A stretch of 64,000 nucleotides of DNA from Streptomyces maremycinicus (GCF_001184025.1 NZ_BBYG01000013.1:496001-560000); one strand, 5' to 3'; positions 1 through 8,591 are shown, numbered from the stretch's first letter. Notes: generated from the sequence alone by a model not told the origin. Program-made: numbers and translations.

Positions 1-429
1 GTGCTCGGCGACCTTCTCGTACGTCTCACGGGCCTTGACGGCGTACTCGGCGGCGACGCCGACCCCGCGCAGCGCGAAGTCCTGGGCGGACTCGCCGAAC
101 TTCTTCAGGTCGGCGTCGAGGGTGCTGCCGAGCTTCTTGATGTCCCCGTCGAGGCTGCTGATGAAGTCGGTGACCTTGGCCTGGAGGGTCTCCTGAGCCT
201 CCTTGGCCTTGGCGGTCGCCTCCTTGGCGCGGGCGCCGGCCTTCTCCTGCACGGTCTTGGGGTCGGTGTTGCGGACGGCCTCGAAACGCGCCGGGGCCTC
301 GGTGCGCAGCTGCTCCACCAGACCCGGCACCTTCTTCGCCTGCTGGAGCGCCAGATCGGCGGTGCCCGCGGCGAAGTAGAACGGAGTCGGGTCGCTGAAG
401 GTCTTGCGCAGGTCGTCGGTGATGGCCAT
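1..429 (-). CDS. HBHA-like coiled-coil protein, 3' end cut by window edge
   Basis: The 143 visible codons start at ATG 429, preceded by a GGGAGGA ribosome binding site. The protein opens MAITDDLRKTFSDPTPFYFA and then becomes a long amphipathic helix rich in Ala, Lys and Glu (repeated AKEATAKAKEA-type segments). This resembles the actinobacterial heparin-binding haemagglutinin-like family, whose Lys-rich C-terminus would lie beyond the edge. There is no signal peptide. It lies 86 bp downstream of an XRE regulator on the same strand and is probably co-transcribed with it. In the family the protein is surface- or lipid-associated; its job in Streptomyces is not established. Confidence 0.75.
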   Translation of the reverse strand, partial: MAITDDLRKTFSDPTPFYFAAGTADLALQQAKKVPGLVEQLRTEAPARFEAVRNTDPKTVQEKAGARAKEATAKAKEAQETLQAKVTDFISSLDGDIKKLGSTLDADLKKFGESAQDFALRGVGVAAEYAVKARETYEKVAEH

Positions 430-515
430 GGTGAAGGTCCTCCCGGATTCACATACGTCGTATTCGGCTGAGGGTCGTGCGGGTCCGCAGCGTGGCGGCC
501 GGTCCCCTGGTCCGG

Positions 516-944
516 TCAACTGGCCGTCTGCTGCGGGTCGGCGCCGCTCTCGGGGTTCCGTGGGTCCGCCGCGCCGTCGCCGTCCGCGAATCCGTTCTCC
601 TTGCGGAAGGACTCGTAGATCTGGAGCAGCACCTGCTTCTGCTGCTCGGTCAGCGTGGGGTCGGCGAGCACGACCGCGCGGGTCGCGCCGTCCCGGTACT
701 CCTGCCCGTCCCGTTCCGCGTCGAGGATGCCGGCCCGCACGTACAGCGTCTCGGCGGAGATCCGCAGCGCCTTGGCGACCTGCTGGAGCACCTCCGCGCT
801 CGGCTTGCGCAGCCCGCGCTCGATCTGACTCAGATACGGGTTGGACACGCCGGCCGCTTCGGCGAGTTGCCGGAGCGACAGCTGCGCGTTGCGCCGCTGC
901 TCGCGCAGGTACTCACCGAGATTGCCGACGTTGAGCGATGCCAT
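516..944 (-). CDS. XRE-family helix-turn-helix regulator
   Basis: This 142-residue cytoplasmic protein carries a Cro/CI-type HTH at residues 8-65: LREQRRNAQLSLRQLAEAAG, then VSNPYLSQIERGLRKPS. The ~75-residue tail ends in an acidic, proline-rich stretch. I chose ATG 944 because the next residues (MASLNVGNLGEYLREQRR) fit the usual short N-terminus; a GTG at 959 would add five residues. It lies upstream of the HBHA-like gene, and a perfect inverted repeat sits 27 bp before its start, consistent with autoregulation. The target genes are unknown. Confidence 0.85.
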   Translation of the reverse strand: MASLNVGNLGEYLREQRRNAQLSLRQLAEAAGVSNPYLSQIERGLRKPSAEVLQQVAKALRISAETLYVRAGILDAERDGQEYRDGATRAVVLADPTLTEQQKQVLLQIYESFRKENGFADGDGAADPRNPESGADPQQTAS

Positions 945-970
945 GGCTCCACTGTGCACCAGTCGCGCTA

Positions 971-998
971 ACTATTGCAAGCACCTGCTTGCAATAGT
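971..998. promoter_or_regulatory. Perfect 13-bp inverted repeat, candidate operator
   Basis: ACTATTGCAAGCA, a 2-bp spacer, then its exact reverse complement TGCTTGCAATAGT. It lies immediately upstream of the XRE regulator gene and is markedly AT-richer than its surroundings. The obvious candidate ligand is the adjacent regulator. This is inference. Confidence 0.7.
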
Positions 999-1143
999 GT
1001 GTCGCACCACTCCGGGCCGAGCGCCCCCGCCCGAGCGCACCCGCCCGAGCACACCGCCCCAGCGCGGCCCGAGCACTCCCCCCGCCCGCAAGCCCCGAGC
1101 CTCAAGCCCCGAGCCCCGAGCCTTACACCTCACGTCTCACGTC

Positions 1144-3264
1144 TCACGTCTCCCACGGCAACTCCCGTTCGTGCACCACCTCCAGTCGGGAGACCGCGCG
1201 GGTCAGCACCACGTAGAGCCGGTTCAGACCGCGTCGCTCCGCCTGGGCGATGGCCGCCGGTTCGACGGCGACGACGTGGTCGTACTCGAGGCCCTTGACG
1301 AGGGTCGCCGGGACCACCGTCACCCGGGCGACCGGGCCGTCCGGGTCGGCGACCGGGAGGCCGGCCCCGGTCAGGGCCTCGCGGATCTCGTCGACCTGCG
1401 GGTCGGCGGCGATGACACCGATCGAGCCCTCGTGCGGGAGGGCGTCGCGTACGGCGGCGACGACCGCGGAGAGCAGGTCGCCGCCCGCCCGCCGCACGCG
1501 CAGTTCGCCGTCCCGGCGCAGGGACTCGGCGCGGGGCACGTCGGCGTCGAGAAGGTCGAGCAGCCGGCCCGCGAGAGAGAGGACGGCGGCCGGGACACGG
1601 AACCCCGTGGTCAGCGGGACGACCGTCGCGTCCGGCTTGCCCAGGTGGGCCATCTGCGTCCGCCAGGAGCCCGCCGCCCAGGGGGTGGTCCCCTGGGCCA
1701 GGTCGCCGAGGACGGTGAGCGAGCCGAAGCGGACCCGGCGGGCGACCGCCCGGCACTCCATCGGGGAGAGGTCCTGGGCCTCGTCGACGACGACATGGCA
1801 GTAGCCCCGGGGATGGTCGAGGAGACCGCCGATCTCGTCGAGGAGGACGAGGTCGGCGGACGACCAGCGAGCCGACCTCGGTGAGCGGGGCGGGCGCGGC
1901 CAGAGCAGCGCGCGCTGTTCCCCGGGATACAGAAGGCCGTCCGCGGCCCGCGCCAACTCCGCCTGGTCGGTGAGGAGTCGGACCAGGACCTCCTCCGGGC
2001 GCGCCTTCGGCCACAGGGCTTCCACGCAGGCGCTCACCGGGCGGGCCCGTTCGACGCGGCGCGTCCAGGAAGCCGGGCGCGGCCCGCTGCGGCGTTCCAC
2101 GTGCTCCTGGATCCGGCGCACGATCCGGCTGCGCACCCGCTCGCGTCCGGTCTCGTACGGCGGCTCCTCGGCGAGCACCCCGGCGACGATGTCCGTCAGC
2201 CGCTCGCCCGCGATCCGCAGGCGGGAGGAGCCGTCGGGGACACAGAGGTCCTCGGCACGGTCGGTCGTCACCCGCCCGTACACGGCCCGGCGCAGCACTT
2301 CGGCCATCCGGATGTCGTGCTTGAGGGCGGCGGTCCGGTCGGGGTCGGTCCCGGTCGCCGGGTGGCGGGCGATCTCGTCGAGCAGGGTCGACTGCCGTAC
2401 GCCGGTCTCGCCGAGGGAGGGGAGCACCTCGGCGATGTAGGAGAGGAAAGTGCGGTTGGGGCCGAGGATCAGCAGTCCGCCGCGCTGAACGCGCCGCGGG
2501 TGGGTGTAGAGGAGGTAGGCCGCCCGGTGCAGGCCCACGGCGGTCTTGCCGGTGCCGGGCGCGCCCTGCACGCAGACGGACTCGGTGAGCTCTCCGCGGA
2601 CGAGTTCGTCCTGCTCGGGCTGGATGGTCGCGGCGATGTCCCGCATGGGGCCGACCCGGGGGCGTTCGATCTCGCGGGCGACGATGCCGGTCGGCCGGCC
2701 CGCCCCGTCCGGTCCGCGGCGCCCGGCCCGCCCACCGCCGTCGGCCCGTCCGCCCGCGTCGAGGCGCTCGTCCTCCAGTCCCGTGAGGTCGGCGGAGTCG
2801 CCCCGGCTGCCGGGGGCCCAGCCGAACCGCCGCCGGACGGCCACGCCCTGGGGGTCGCGGGCGCTCGCCTGATAGAAGGCGCGGGAGACGGGGGCGCGCC
2901 AGTCGACGACGAGGGGCGGGGCGGCCGGGTGCTCGCTGATGCGTAGCCGGCCGATGTGGTGGGCGAGGCCCTCGTGGTCGCCGCCGGTGCCGTGCGCGAA
3001 GTCCAGCCGGCCGAAGAACAGGGGGCCGTCGGGCAGTTCGTGCAGGGCCTTGGCGTGGCTGCGCAGCCGGTATCCGAGGACCTCGGCGTCGGCACCGGAG
3101 GCGGAGACGTCCTCGCCGGTGACGACCTGGAGGTCGGCTCCCTCGACCATCGCGGCGAGGGCGGCGCGGCAGCTGTCGTGGTGGACGCGTTCGTCGTGCA
3201 GGGCGGCGGCGAGATCCGGCGGGCTCTTCGGGGCGCCCTCCAGGACCGGCTCGGGGGTCGTCAT
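1144..3264 (-). CDS. HelD-like superfamily 1 helicase / RNA polymerase-associated ATPase
   Basis: This 706-residue protein has a split helicase architecture: an N-terminal region including VVDWRAPVSRAFYQA (residues ~119-133), the Walker A motif GAPGTGKT at ~234-241, the Walker B-like DEAQD at ~494-498, and a C-terminal motif VKGLEYDHVV followed by RLYVVLTRA. HelD proteins bind RNA polymerase and release it from stalled complexes, and actinobacterial relatives can protect it from rifamycins. I chose ATG 3264 over a more upstream ATG at 3300 because TACCCT lies exactly 6 nt upstream, giving a leaderless mRNA. A palindrome covers the -35 region. The 19-bp rifamycin-associated element known from some helR genes was not seen. 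Confidence 0.85.
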   Translation of the reverse strand: MTTPEPVLEGAPKSPPDLAAALHDERVHHDSCRAALAAMVEGADLQVVTGEDVSASGADAEVLGYRLRSHAKALHELPDGPLFFGRLDFAHGTGGDHEGLAHHIGRLRISEHPAAPPLVVDWRAPVSRAFYQASARDPQGVAVRRRFGWAPGSRGDSADLTGLEDERLDAGGRADGGGRAGRRGPDGAGRPTGIVAREIERPRVGPMRDIAATIQPEQDELVRGELTESVCVQGAPGTGKTAVGLHRAAYLLYTHPRRVQRGGLLILGPNRTFLSYIAEVLPSLGETGVRQSTLLDEIARHPATGTDPDRTAALKHDIRMAEVLRRAVYGRVTTDRAEDLCVPDGSSRLRIAGERLTDIVAGVLAEEPPYETGRERVRSRIVRRIQEHVERRSGPRPASWTRRVERARPVSACVEALWPKARPEEVLVRLLTDQAELARAADGLLYPGEQRALLWPRPPRSPRSARWSSADLVLLDEIGGLLDHPRGYCHVVVDEAQDLSPMECRAVARRVRFGSLTVLGDLAQGTTPWAAGSWRTQMAHLGKPDATVVPLTTGFRVPAAVLSLAGRLLDLLDADVPRAESLRRDGELRVRRAGGDLLSAVVAAVRDALPHEGSIGVIAADPQVDEIREALTGAGLPVADPDGPVARVTVVPATLVKGLEYDHVVAVEPAAIAQAERRGLNRLYVVLTRAVSRLEVVHERELPWET

Positions 3265-3270
3265 GGCCCC

Positions 3271-3276
3271 AGGGTA
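3271..3276 (-). promoter_or_regulatory. -10 hexamer of the helD-like gene (leaderless)
   Basis: TACCCT on the minus strand ends 6 nt before ATG 3264, with a possible -35 TGTTAC at 3294-3299 (17-bp spacer). There is no Shine-Dalgarno sequence between it and the ATG. Confidence 0.55.
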
Positions 3277-3288
3277 ACGAATAACGTG

Positions 3289-3312
3289 ACCGAGTAACAT
3301 TTTTTACTTGGT
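3289..3312. promoter_or_regulatory. Imperfect palindrome overlapping the helD-like -35 region
   Basis: ACCGAGTAA, six bases, then TTACTTGGT: 9-bp arms with one mismatch. It lies between the end of the TetR gene and the helD-like start and overlaps the predicted -35. Its size and position suit a TetR-type operator. Binding is inferred. Confidence 0.5.
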
Positions 3313-3333
3313 ATCAGCCGCAGGGGCGGCGCG

Positions 3334-3963
3334 TCAGCCGAGCCGGGGCAGACCCGCCGCCAGCACCGCGAACGCCCGCTCCACCGCCGCCTCCGCGTCC
3401 CCCCGCACGTCCTGCACCCGCTCCCCCTCCGCGATCCGCCGCCAGTTCTCCTCCGCGAGGATCCGCCGGACGGCGACGATCTGGCCGGCGGCCAGCCGGG
3501 CGTCCAGGGCGTCGGGCAACTCGTCCACCAGGGCACGGGCGAGGGCGGCCTCCGACCGTTCGAGATAGCCGTACAGCCGGGCGACCAGGGAGGGCGTGCC
3601 GTAGAGCATGGCGTAGAAGGCGCGCACCTGCGGGTGGTCGTTGAGGCCGGTGACGGGGTCGGCGGCGGCGAGTCCCGCGAGGAAGTGCCGGCGCAGGGCG
3701 GGCAGCGGCGCGACCCCCTCGGCCCGTGCCGCCGTGACGACCCGGGCCGCCTCCTGCTCGTGGTCGGCGATCCGGTGCAGGACCAGATCCTCCTTGGCCG
3801 GGAAGTACCGGAAGAGGGTCGGCTTGGAGATCTCGGCCGCCGCGGCGACCTCGGCGACGGAGACCGCGTCGAAGCCGCGCTCGATGAAGAGCCGCACGGC
3901 GATGTCCGACACGGCCTGGTACATCCGCTGCCTCTTGCGCTCGCGCAGCCCGGTCTCGCTCAT
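3334..3963 (-). CDS. TetR-family transcriptional regulator
   Basis: This 209-residue protein carries the TetR DNA-binding domain at residues ~12-58 (IAVRLFIERGFDAVSVAEVA, then ISKPTLFRYFPAKEDL). The C-terminal ligand domain is all-helical and too variable to predict the inducer. ATG 3963 is preceded by TAGGCT exactly 6 nt upstream, so the mRNA is probably leaderless. The gene is divergent from the quinone-oxidoreductase-like gene at 4080 and lies upstream of the helD-like gene on the same strand. Either could be its target. Confidence 0.88.
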   Translation of the reverse strand: MSETGLRERKRQRMYQAVSDIAVRLFIERGFDAVSVAEVAAAAEISKPTLFRYFPAKEDLVLHRIADHEQEAARVVTAARAEGVAPLPALRRHFLAGLAAADPVTGLNDHPQVRAFYAMLYGTPSLVARLYGYLERSEAALARALVDELPDALDARLAAGQIVAVRRILAEENWRRIAEGERVQDVRGDAEAAVERAFAVLAAGLPRLG

Positions 3964-4000
3964 GGGCCGAGCCTACGGGCCGGACGCCGACCGGTGCCGC

Positions 4001-4031
4001 TTGACCTCAACCGGGGTTGAGGTCGAAGACT
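4001..4031 (+). promoter_or_regulatory. SoxR-like box inside a 19-bp-spacer promoter
   Basis: A perfect 10-bp inverted repeat (GACCTCAACC at 4003-4012, 2 bp, GGTTGAGGTC at 4015-4024) contains CCTCAA-N6-TTGAGG, the known core of SoxR boxes. TTGACC at 4001 can serve as -35 and AAGACT at 4026 as -10, with the 19-bp spacer typical of MerR/SoxR-controlled promoters. It fires toward the oxidoreductase gene. An alternative reading is the operator of the divergent TetR. Confidence 0.6.
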
Positions 4032-4079
4032 CCATGCACACGCATCAACCGGCACCATCGGCATCAGCGGAGGCAGGCC

Positions 4080-5141
4080 ATGCGAGCAGCACAGGTGAAG
4101 GCGTTCGGCGGACCGGAGGTCCTGACCACGGTGGAGCTGCCGGACCCGGTCCCGGGCCCCGGCGAGGTCCTGATCGAGGTCGCCCACACCGACACGATCT
4201 TCGTGGAGACACAGATCCGTACGGGCCTGTTCCGTGCCTATTTCCCCGTCGAGCCGCCCTACGTCCCCGGTGGGGGTGTCGCCGGCACGGTCACCGCGGT
4301 CGGCGCGGGCGTGGACCCCGCGTGGGTGGGCCGCCGGGTGACGTCCTTCGTGGACGGCGGGTACGCCGAGCGCGTGACGGCCCCGGCCACCGCGCCGACC
4401 CCGGTCCCGGACGGCGTGGACCTGCGCACGGCGGCGGCACTCGTCCACGACGGGGTGACGGCCGCCGGGCTGCTGGAGCACACCGCCGTGGCCGCCGGTG
4501 ACCGCGTCCTGATCCTCGGCGCCTCGGGCGGCATGGGCACCCTGCTGATCCAGCTGGCACGGGCCCGGGGTGCCCGGGTGGTGGCCGCGGCACGGGGAGC
4601 GCGGAAGTCGGCCCTGGTGCGGGAGCTGGGGGCGGACGCGGTGGTGGACGTGTCGGAGCGGGACTGGGTGGAGCGGGCACGTGAGGCCCTGGGGCGGCCG
4701 GCACCCGCCCGCACGCCCGAGGACACCGCTGAGGACACCACCGGGGGCACCACCGAGAACACGGCCGGGGACGCCGCCGAGGGTGCCGCCGATGTCGTAC
4801 TGGACGGCGTCGGCGGTGAACTCGGGCTCGCCGCCTTCGCCTTGACGGCCGACGGCGGACGTTTCTCCGCGCACGGGGCGCCCACGGGCGGCTTCGCCGC
4901 GGTGGACGCGGCGGAGGCGGAGCGCCGGGGCGTCACCCTGTTCGGGATCGGTGACGTGCAGTTCGGCGAGGAGCGGGCGCGCCGCCTGAGCGCGCACGTC
5001 CTGGCGCAGGCGGCCGCGGGGCGGCTGCGGCCGGTGATCGGCGCCCGGTTCCCGCTGACGGAGGCCGCCGCGGCGCACGCCGCGATCGAGGGGCGGGAAC
5101 TGGTCGGGAAGGTGGTGCTCGACGTGCGGCCCGGCGTGTGA
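4080..5141 (+). CDS. Zinc-free medium-chain dehydrogenase, quinone oxidoreductase-like
   Basis: This 353-residue cytosolic enzyme has an MDR/GroES-like N-terminal half and a Rossmann half with the NADPH loop VLILGASGGMGTLLIQLARA at ~142-161. The structural and catalytic zinc cysteines of alcohol dehydrogenases are absent, as in quinone oxidoreductases, which reduce quinones with NADPH. An Ala/Glu/Thr/Gly-rich insertion of about 25 residues sits at ~212-238. ATG 4080 follows GGAGGC. The SoxR-like box upstream would fit induction by redox-cycling compounds, and the divergent TetR may also act here. Confidence 0.85.
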   Translation: MRAAQVKAFGGPEVLTTVELPDPVPGPGEVLIEVAHTDTIFVETQIRTGLFRAYFPVEPPYVPGGGVAGTVTAVGAGVDPAWVGRRVTSFVDGGYAERVTAPATAPTPVPDGVDLRTAAALVHDGVTAAGLLEHTAVAAGDRVLILGASGGMGTLLIQLARARGARVVAAARGARKSALVRELGADAVVDVSERDWVERAREALGRPAPARTPEDTAEDTTGGTTENTAGDAAEGAADVVLDGVGGELGLAAFALTADGGRFSAHGAPTGGFAAVDAAEAERRGVTLFGIGDVQFGEERARRLSAHVLAQAAAGRLRPVIGARFPLTEAAAAHAAIEGRELVGKVVLDVRPGV

Positions 5142-5178
5142 GCCGGCGTCCGCGCACGGGGGCCGGACCGGTCCGGGC

Positions 5179-7323
5179 TCAGGGCCTGCCGCGGGCCAGG
5201 GCCAGGGCCCTCTCGAGGTAGGGGTTGGTCGTCCGGGGGGCCGGAAGGCCGAGGGCGGCGGTGGCCGCGGCCAGCGTCTCGGCGTACGAGTCCACGGCCC
5301 GGCGGACGTTGGGGGCGTCCAGGCCGGCCCTGGTGCTCAGACGGACGAGGTCGACGTAAGCGGAGCGGATGGTCTCGATCCGGCGGTAGACCGTCCAGTC
5401 CTTGTGCCAGTCCCTCGTGTACTTCCTCGGCAGCTTCTCCTCCCACCGCCGGAACATACGGGCCCGGATCTCCGGCCGGGTCGGTGTCAGGTGCATGTGC
5501 CGGACCAGGTCGTACAGCGGGTCGCCGACAAGGGCCATCTCCCAGTCGATGATGGTCAGCGCACGGTGGTCCTCGCGGCGCACCAGGTTCCACGGGTTGA
5601 GGTCGCCGTGCAGCAGGGCCGGGACCCGCGGGCTCACCCGGTGCCGGGACAGGATCTCCCGCAGCCGCCACTCGTCCGGCAGCCCGAGGGTGCGGGCCAG
5701 TTGCCGCGACTCCTTCGGCAGGTCCCGCACGAGCCCGATGAGCTGTTCCTTCAGCCACTCGCAGAACTCGACGTCACGGGCTCCCGTGTCGACCAGCGTC
5801 TCGTCCACGCGCGTCAGTTCGCACAGCTGGTCGACCAGTCCGTCCGCCTCGTACGGGCGCAGACCGTGCACCGGATGGGCGGGCGGCTGGTCGATGCGTG
5901 TGCCGACGTACGTGTGAATGCTGAAGGCGTCGTTCGGGTGGCTGACGCCCAGCGCCAGCACCTCCGGCGCCGCCACCAGGACGCGTGACTCCTGGATCGC
6001 CCGCAGAACGGCGTGCTCACTGAGGTAGCTGGGCTCCAGCCGGGAGACGTTGGGCAGTTTGCGCCGCACGACCACGGGGTCCGGCATACCGGGGACGCAG
6101 ACCACGGAGTTGAGGTGCGCGGTCCCCTTGAACACGCGGCCCGCCGGGGCGGCTCCCTCGGCGAGCAGGGCCTCGCGCACGGCCGACCGCGGGAAGTCGG
6201 GGTGCTCGGAAAGGCGCCTGTCCGGCACCCAGGTGGAGGCCTTCGCGACCCAGTGCAGGGCGCCGACGCCTCCGTCCCCGCGCGAGGCCAGCCAGCGGAA
6301 GAGGGCGCGCGCGATCTCGTCGTTGGCCGGCACGTCGGTGAGCCGCAGGGGCCCGGCGGCGGTCTCCAGGGCGCGGCGCACCTCCGCGGTGGCCTCGTCG
6401 AGCCTCTTCTGCGTCGACGCCCCCCGCAGCGACCGCGCGGCCCGCATCACGTCCGGATAGACGGACTGCGCCCGCTCGAACGCGACGTAGTGCCGCAGGT
6501 CCTTGGTCAGGCCCTTGACCGCGCCGGGCCGGAAACCGCGCATGGCCTCCTCCCACGCCCCGATCACCTCGTCCCACTGATGGGCCGGGTACCGCATGCG
6601 CACCAGATGGGTGGCGAGGTCGTGCAGCGGGTCGCCGTAGGTGGCCAGTTCCCAGTCGACGCACACGAGCGGCGGGTCGCCGCCGTAGGACACGATCAGG
6701 TTGTCCCGGTGCAGGTCCGCGTGGAGCAGGCTGTACGGCCGGCGGGTCATCGCGGGCACGTCCCCGGCCAGCCGCAGCAGGGCGTCGTCGGAGATGCCCA
6801 GGGCCTTGAACAGTCCGCCGAACTCGTCCCAGTTGGGCTTGCGGATCTGTTCGTCGGCGCACCGGACCAGGGTCTTCAGGAACGCCTGGCTGTCGCTGTG
6901 GTTGGCGGGCCAGAAGGCGGGCAGCGGCGGCAGCGCCTGGCGCCGCACCTGGGTCATCCGTGCCAGCAGCCCGGCCAGCGCCTTCATCAGCAGGGTGTCC
7001 ACAGGTTTACCGTTTCCGCAGATGGCGGAGAGCGGTACGCCTTCCACATGGCTGTGGAGGGAGAAGTCCGGCGTCCTGATCAGACATTCGGGCGCGTGCG
7101 GCAGGACGCCGCGGAGGGCGTCGAGGACCGCCGCCTCCTCCTGCCAGGTCCTGACCACCACGGGCAGCGCGTCGGATCGCCGGATGCGCACCATCACCGA
7201 GGATCCCGCGGCGCGGCCCACCAGCGGCGCGACGTCCTCCGTCAGCGGCAGCACATGGTTCCGGTTGTGGTGGCCGCTGGACGCCTCGGTCGACTCGGCG
7301 GCCCTGACGAAGACCCGCAGCAC
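5179..7323 (-). CDS. Tandem APH-domain (aminoglycoside phosphotransferase-like) kinase
   Basis: This protein of about 714 residues contains two complete APH/choline-kinase folds. The first has the Brenner motif LLHADLHRDN at ~200-209 and the metal motif VCVDWELATYGDP at ~219-231. The second has LLHGDLNPWN at ~570-579 and TIIDWEMALVGDP at ~590-602. Each domain keeps the catalytic Asp and Asn. In the second the nucleotide-binding Lys is plausible (VVVRRKL), while the corresponding strand in the first reads VVVRTW, with Arg. The substrate is unknown; the family phosphorylates antibiotics, choline, sugars and other small molecules. The start is uncertain: GTG 7323 begins the conserved stretch LRVFVRAAESTEASSGHHNR, but the frame is open up to 7485. 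It lies next to DevA-like regulators and an HAD phosphatase. Confidence 0.75.
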   Translation of the reverse strand: MLRVFVRAAESTEASSGHHNRNHVLPLTEDVAPLVGRAAGSSVMVRIRRSDALPVVVRTWQEEAAVLDALRGVLPHAPECLIRTPDFSLHSHVEGVPLSAICGNGKPVDTLLMKALAGLLARMTQVRRQALPPLPAFWPANHSDSQAFLKTLVRCADEQIRKPNWDEFGGLFKALGISDDALLRLAGDVPAMTRRPYSLLHADLHRDNLIVSYGGDPPLVCVDWELATYGDPLHDLATHLVRMRYPAHQWDEVIGAWEEAMRGFRPGAVKGLTKDLRHYVAFERAQSVYPDVMRAARSLRGASTQKRLDEATAEVRRALETAAGPLRLTDVPANDEIARALFRWLASRGDGGVGALHWVAKASTWVPDRRLSEHPDFPRSAVREALLAEGAAPAGRVFKGTAHLNSVVCVPGMPDPVVVRRKLPNVSRLEPSYLSEHAVLRAIQESRVLVAAPEVLALGVSHPNDAFSIHTYVGTRIDQPPAHPVHGLRPYEADGLVDQLCELTRVDETLVDTGARDVEFCEWLKEQLIGLVRDLPKESRQLARTLGLPDEWRLREILSRHRVSPRVPALLHGDLNPWNLVRREDHRALTIIDWEMALVGDPLYDLVRHMHLTPTRPEIRARMFRRWEEKLPRKYTRDWHKDWTVYRRIETIRSAYVDLVRLSTRAGLDAPNVRRAVDSYAETLAAATAALGLPAPRTTNPYLERALALARGRP

Positions 7324-7570
7324 GTCAGGCACGTCCTCGGCGGCTCGTTCCCCGTGGTGGCGAGGGGGAACAAGATGGTCGACCACTGGCCGCTCCGGTA
7401 CTCGCGCTGGGCAGGGTAGGGCAAACGGTAAACGCGCCGCACGACCGGAGTGATGATCAGCTGAGCCGAATGGTGGTTCTGCCACTCACTCACGTCGGGT
7501 CGTCAGAAACCGGCTTGTCCGCCGTCTCATACGTGGGGACGAGAGCGATTGCTCGCGCGATTGAGGCATG

Positions 7571-8467
7571 CTAGCGCAGCCGTACCGGCTGCCCGGCGAG
7601 AAGCCTCCAGACGGAGTCGAACCAGTCCTGCCACGTGGCGACGAAGACGGAGCCGGCGGAGTTCGCGTCCTCGTCCCGCACATGATGGGTCAGCGTGGCA
7701 CCGAGACCCAGCACGTCGAGGGCGGCGATCTCCTCGCCCGCACCCTCCGAGCTCACGGAGATGTCCCGCTCGATCACCTCGTACGGTCCCAGCAGGGCCT
7801 CGGAACCGTTGACGAGGTAGAGCTTGAAGGCGGGGGTCAGCGGGGCCCAGCGGATCTCGACGTCGACGTCGACGGGCGTCCGGGACCGCACGAGTCCCAG
7901 GACCCCGAGCAGGGACTCCGTGTGCCGCTTCGTGATGGCGTGCAGCCGGTCGCGCAGCCGGTCGTCGTCGCTGTCGTCCCTGGCCCGCGGGTAGGGCAGC
8001 ACCAGCTCCTCGGCGGGAAGGATCATCCGCAGACCGATGCGCCGGGGGGCGATGGAACCGTGGAAGATCCGCTCGGCCTGCAAGCGGATGTGCGCGTCCA
8101 ACGACTCGGACGTCAACGTGTAGACGTCCAACAGGACTTCCGGCTGCTCGAAGGCCGCGCTGAGCACCGGTCCGAGCGTGGCTCCCTTCCACTGCCGGGG
8201 GGTGGTCGGCGTGGAGGACGGCGTCCACTGCGTCTTGATCACCCGGGACCCGCTGCCCTGCCGGGACTCGATCCAGCCCTCGTTGCCCAGTTCCCGTATC
8301 ACCCGGGAGACGGTGTCCCGGGAGACCCGGAACTCCTCGGCGAGATCGCGCTGCGACGGCAGGAACGAGTGCGGCGGATACGTCCCGTCCGTGATGCGGA
8401 CGCGCAGCTCACTGGCGACCCGGTGGAATTCCCGGCCGCCCCCGCCACCACCCTGCTGCACATCCAC
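7571..8467 (-). CDS. Third DevA-like GntR-family regulator
   Basis: This protein of about 298 residues has an N-terminal winged HTH (FLPSQRDLAEEFRVSRDTVS) and the DevA-type C-terminal domain ending WQDWFDSVWRLLAG, with FKLYLVNGSEALLGPYEVIE shared with DevA and DevE. GTG 8467 was chosen because TACGGT lies exactly 6 nt upstream, the leaderless geometry of devA and devE; the frame stays open to a TTG at 8515. The N-terminal Gly run (QQGGGGGG) is odd. It is divergent from a tiny membrane gene, repeating the devA arrangement, and may control the APH gene downstream on the same strand. Confidence 0.82.
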   Translation of the reverse strand: MDVQQGGGGGGREFHRVASELRVRITDGTYPPHSFLPSQRDLAEEFRVSRDTVSRVIRELGNEGWIESRQGSGSRVIKTQWTPSSTPTTPRQWKGATLGPVLSAAFEQPEVLLDVYTLTSESLDAHIRLQAERIFHGSIAPRRIGLRMILPAEELVLPYPRARDDSDDDRLRDRLHAITKRHTESLLGVLGLVRSRTPVDVDVEIRWAPLTPAFKLYLVNGSEALLGPYEVIERDISVSSEGAGEEIAALDVLGLGATLTHHVRDEDANSAGSVFVATWQDWFDSVWRLLAGQPVRLR

Positions 8468-8473
8468 ACAGCG

Positions 8474-8479
8474 ACCGTA
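8474..8479 (-). promoter_or_regulatory. -10 hexamer of the third devA-like gene (leaderless)
   Basis: TACGGT followed by exactly 6 nt (CGCTGT) and GTG 8467. The spacing is identical to that of devA and devE. Confidence 0.5.
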
Positions 8480-8579
8480 CCGCCGCCCGTCCAATGACAA
8501 ACCAATCTCAGTCAAGTCCCGTGCAATACAGACCGATTAAGGATCAACCGGCCAGGGGAAATCCATTTCACGGCAACCA

Positions 8580-8591
8580 GTCCAATTGGAC
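8580..8591. promoter_or_regulatory. 12-bp perfect palindrome GTCCAATTGGAC
   Basis: It lies in the AT-richer divergent region between the third devA-like gene and the small membrane gene. It is a candidate operator for the regulator; nothing more can be said from sequence. Confidence 0.35.

Noticed and set aside
3264..3333. Rifamycin-associated element before the helD-like gene
   Set aside because: The expected 19-bp inverted repeat was not found; the palindrome present is unrelated to it.
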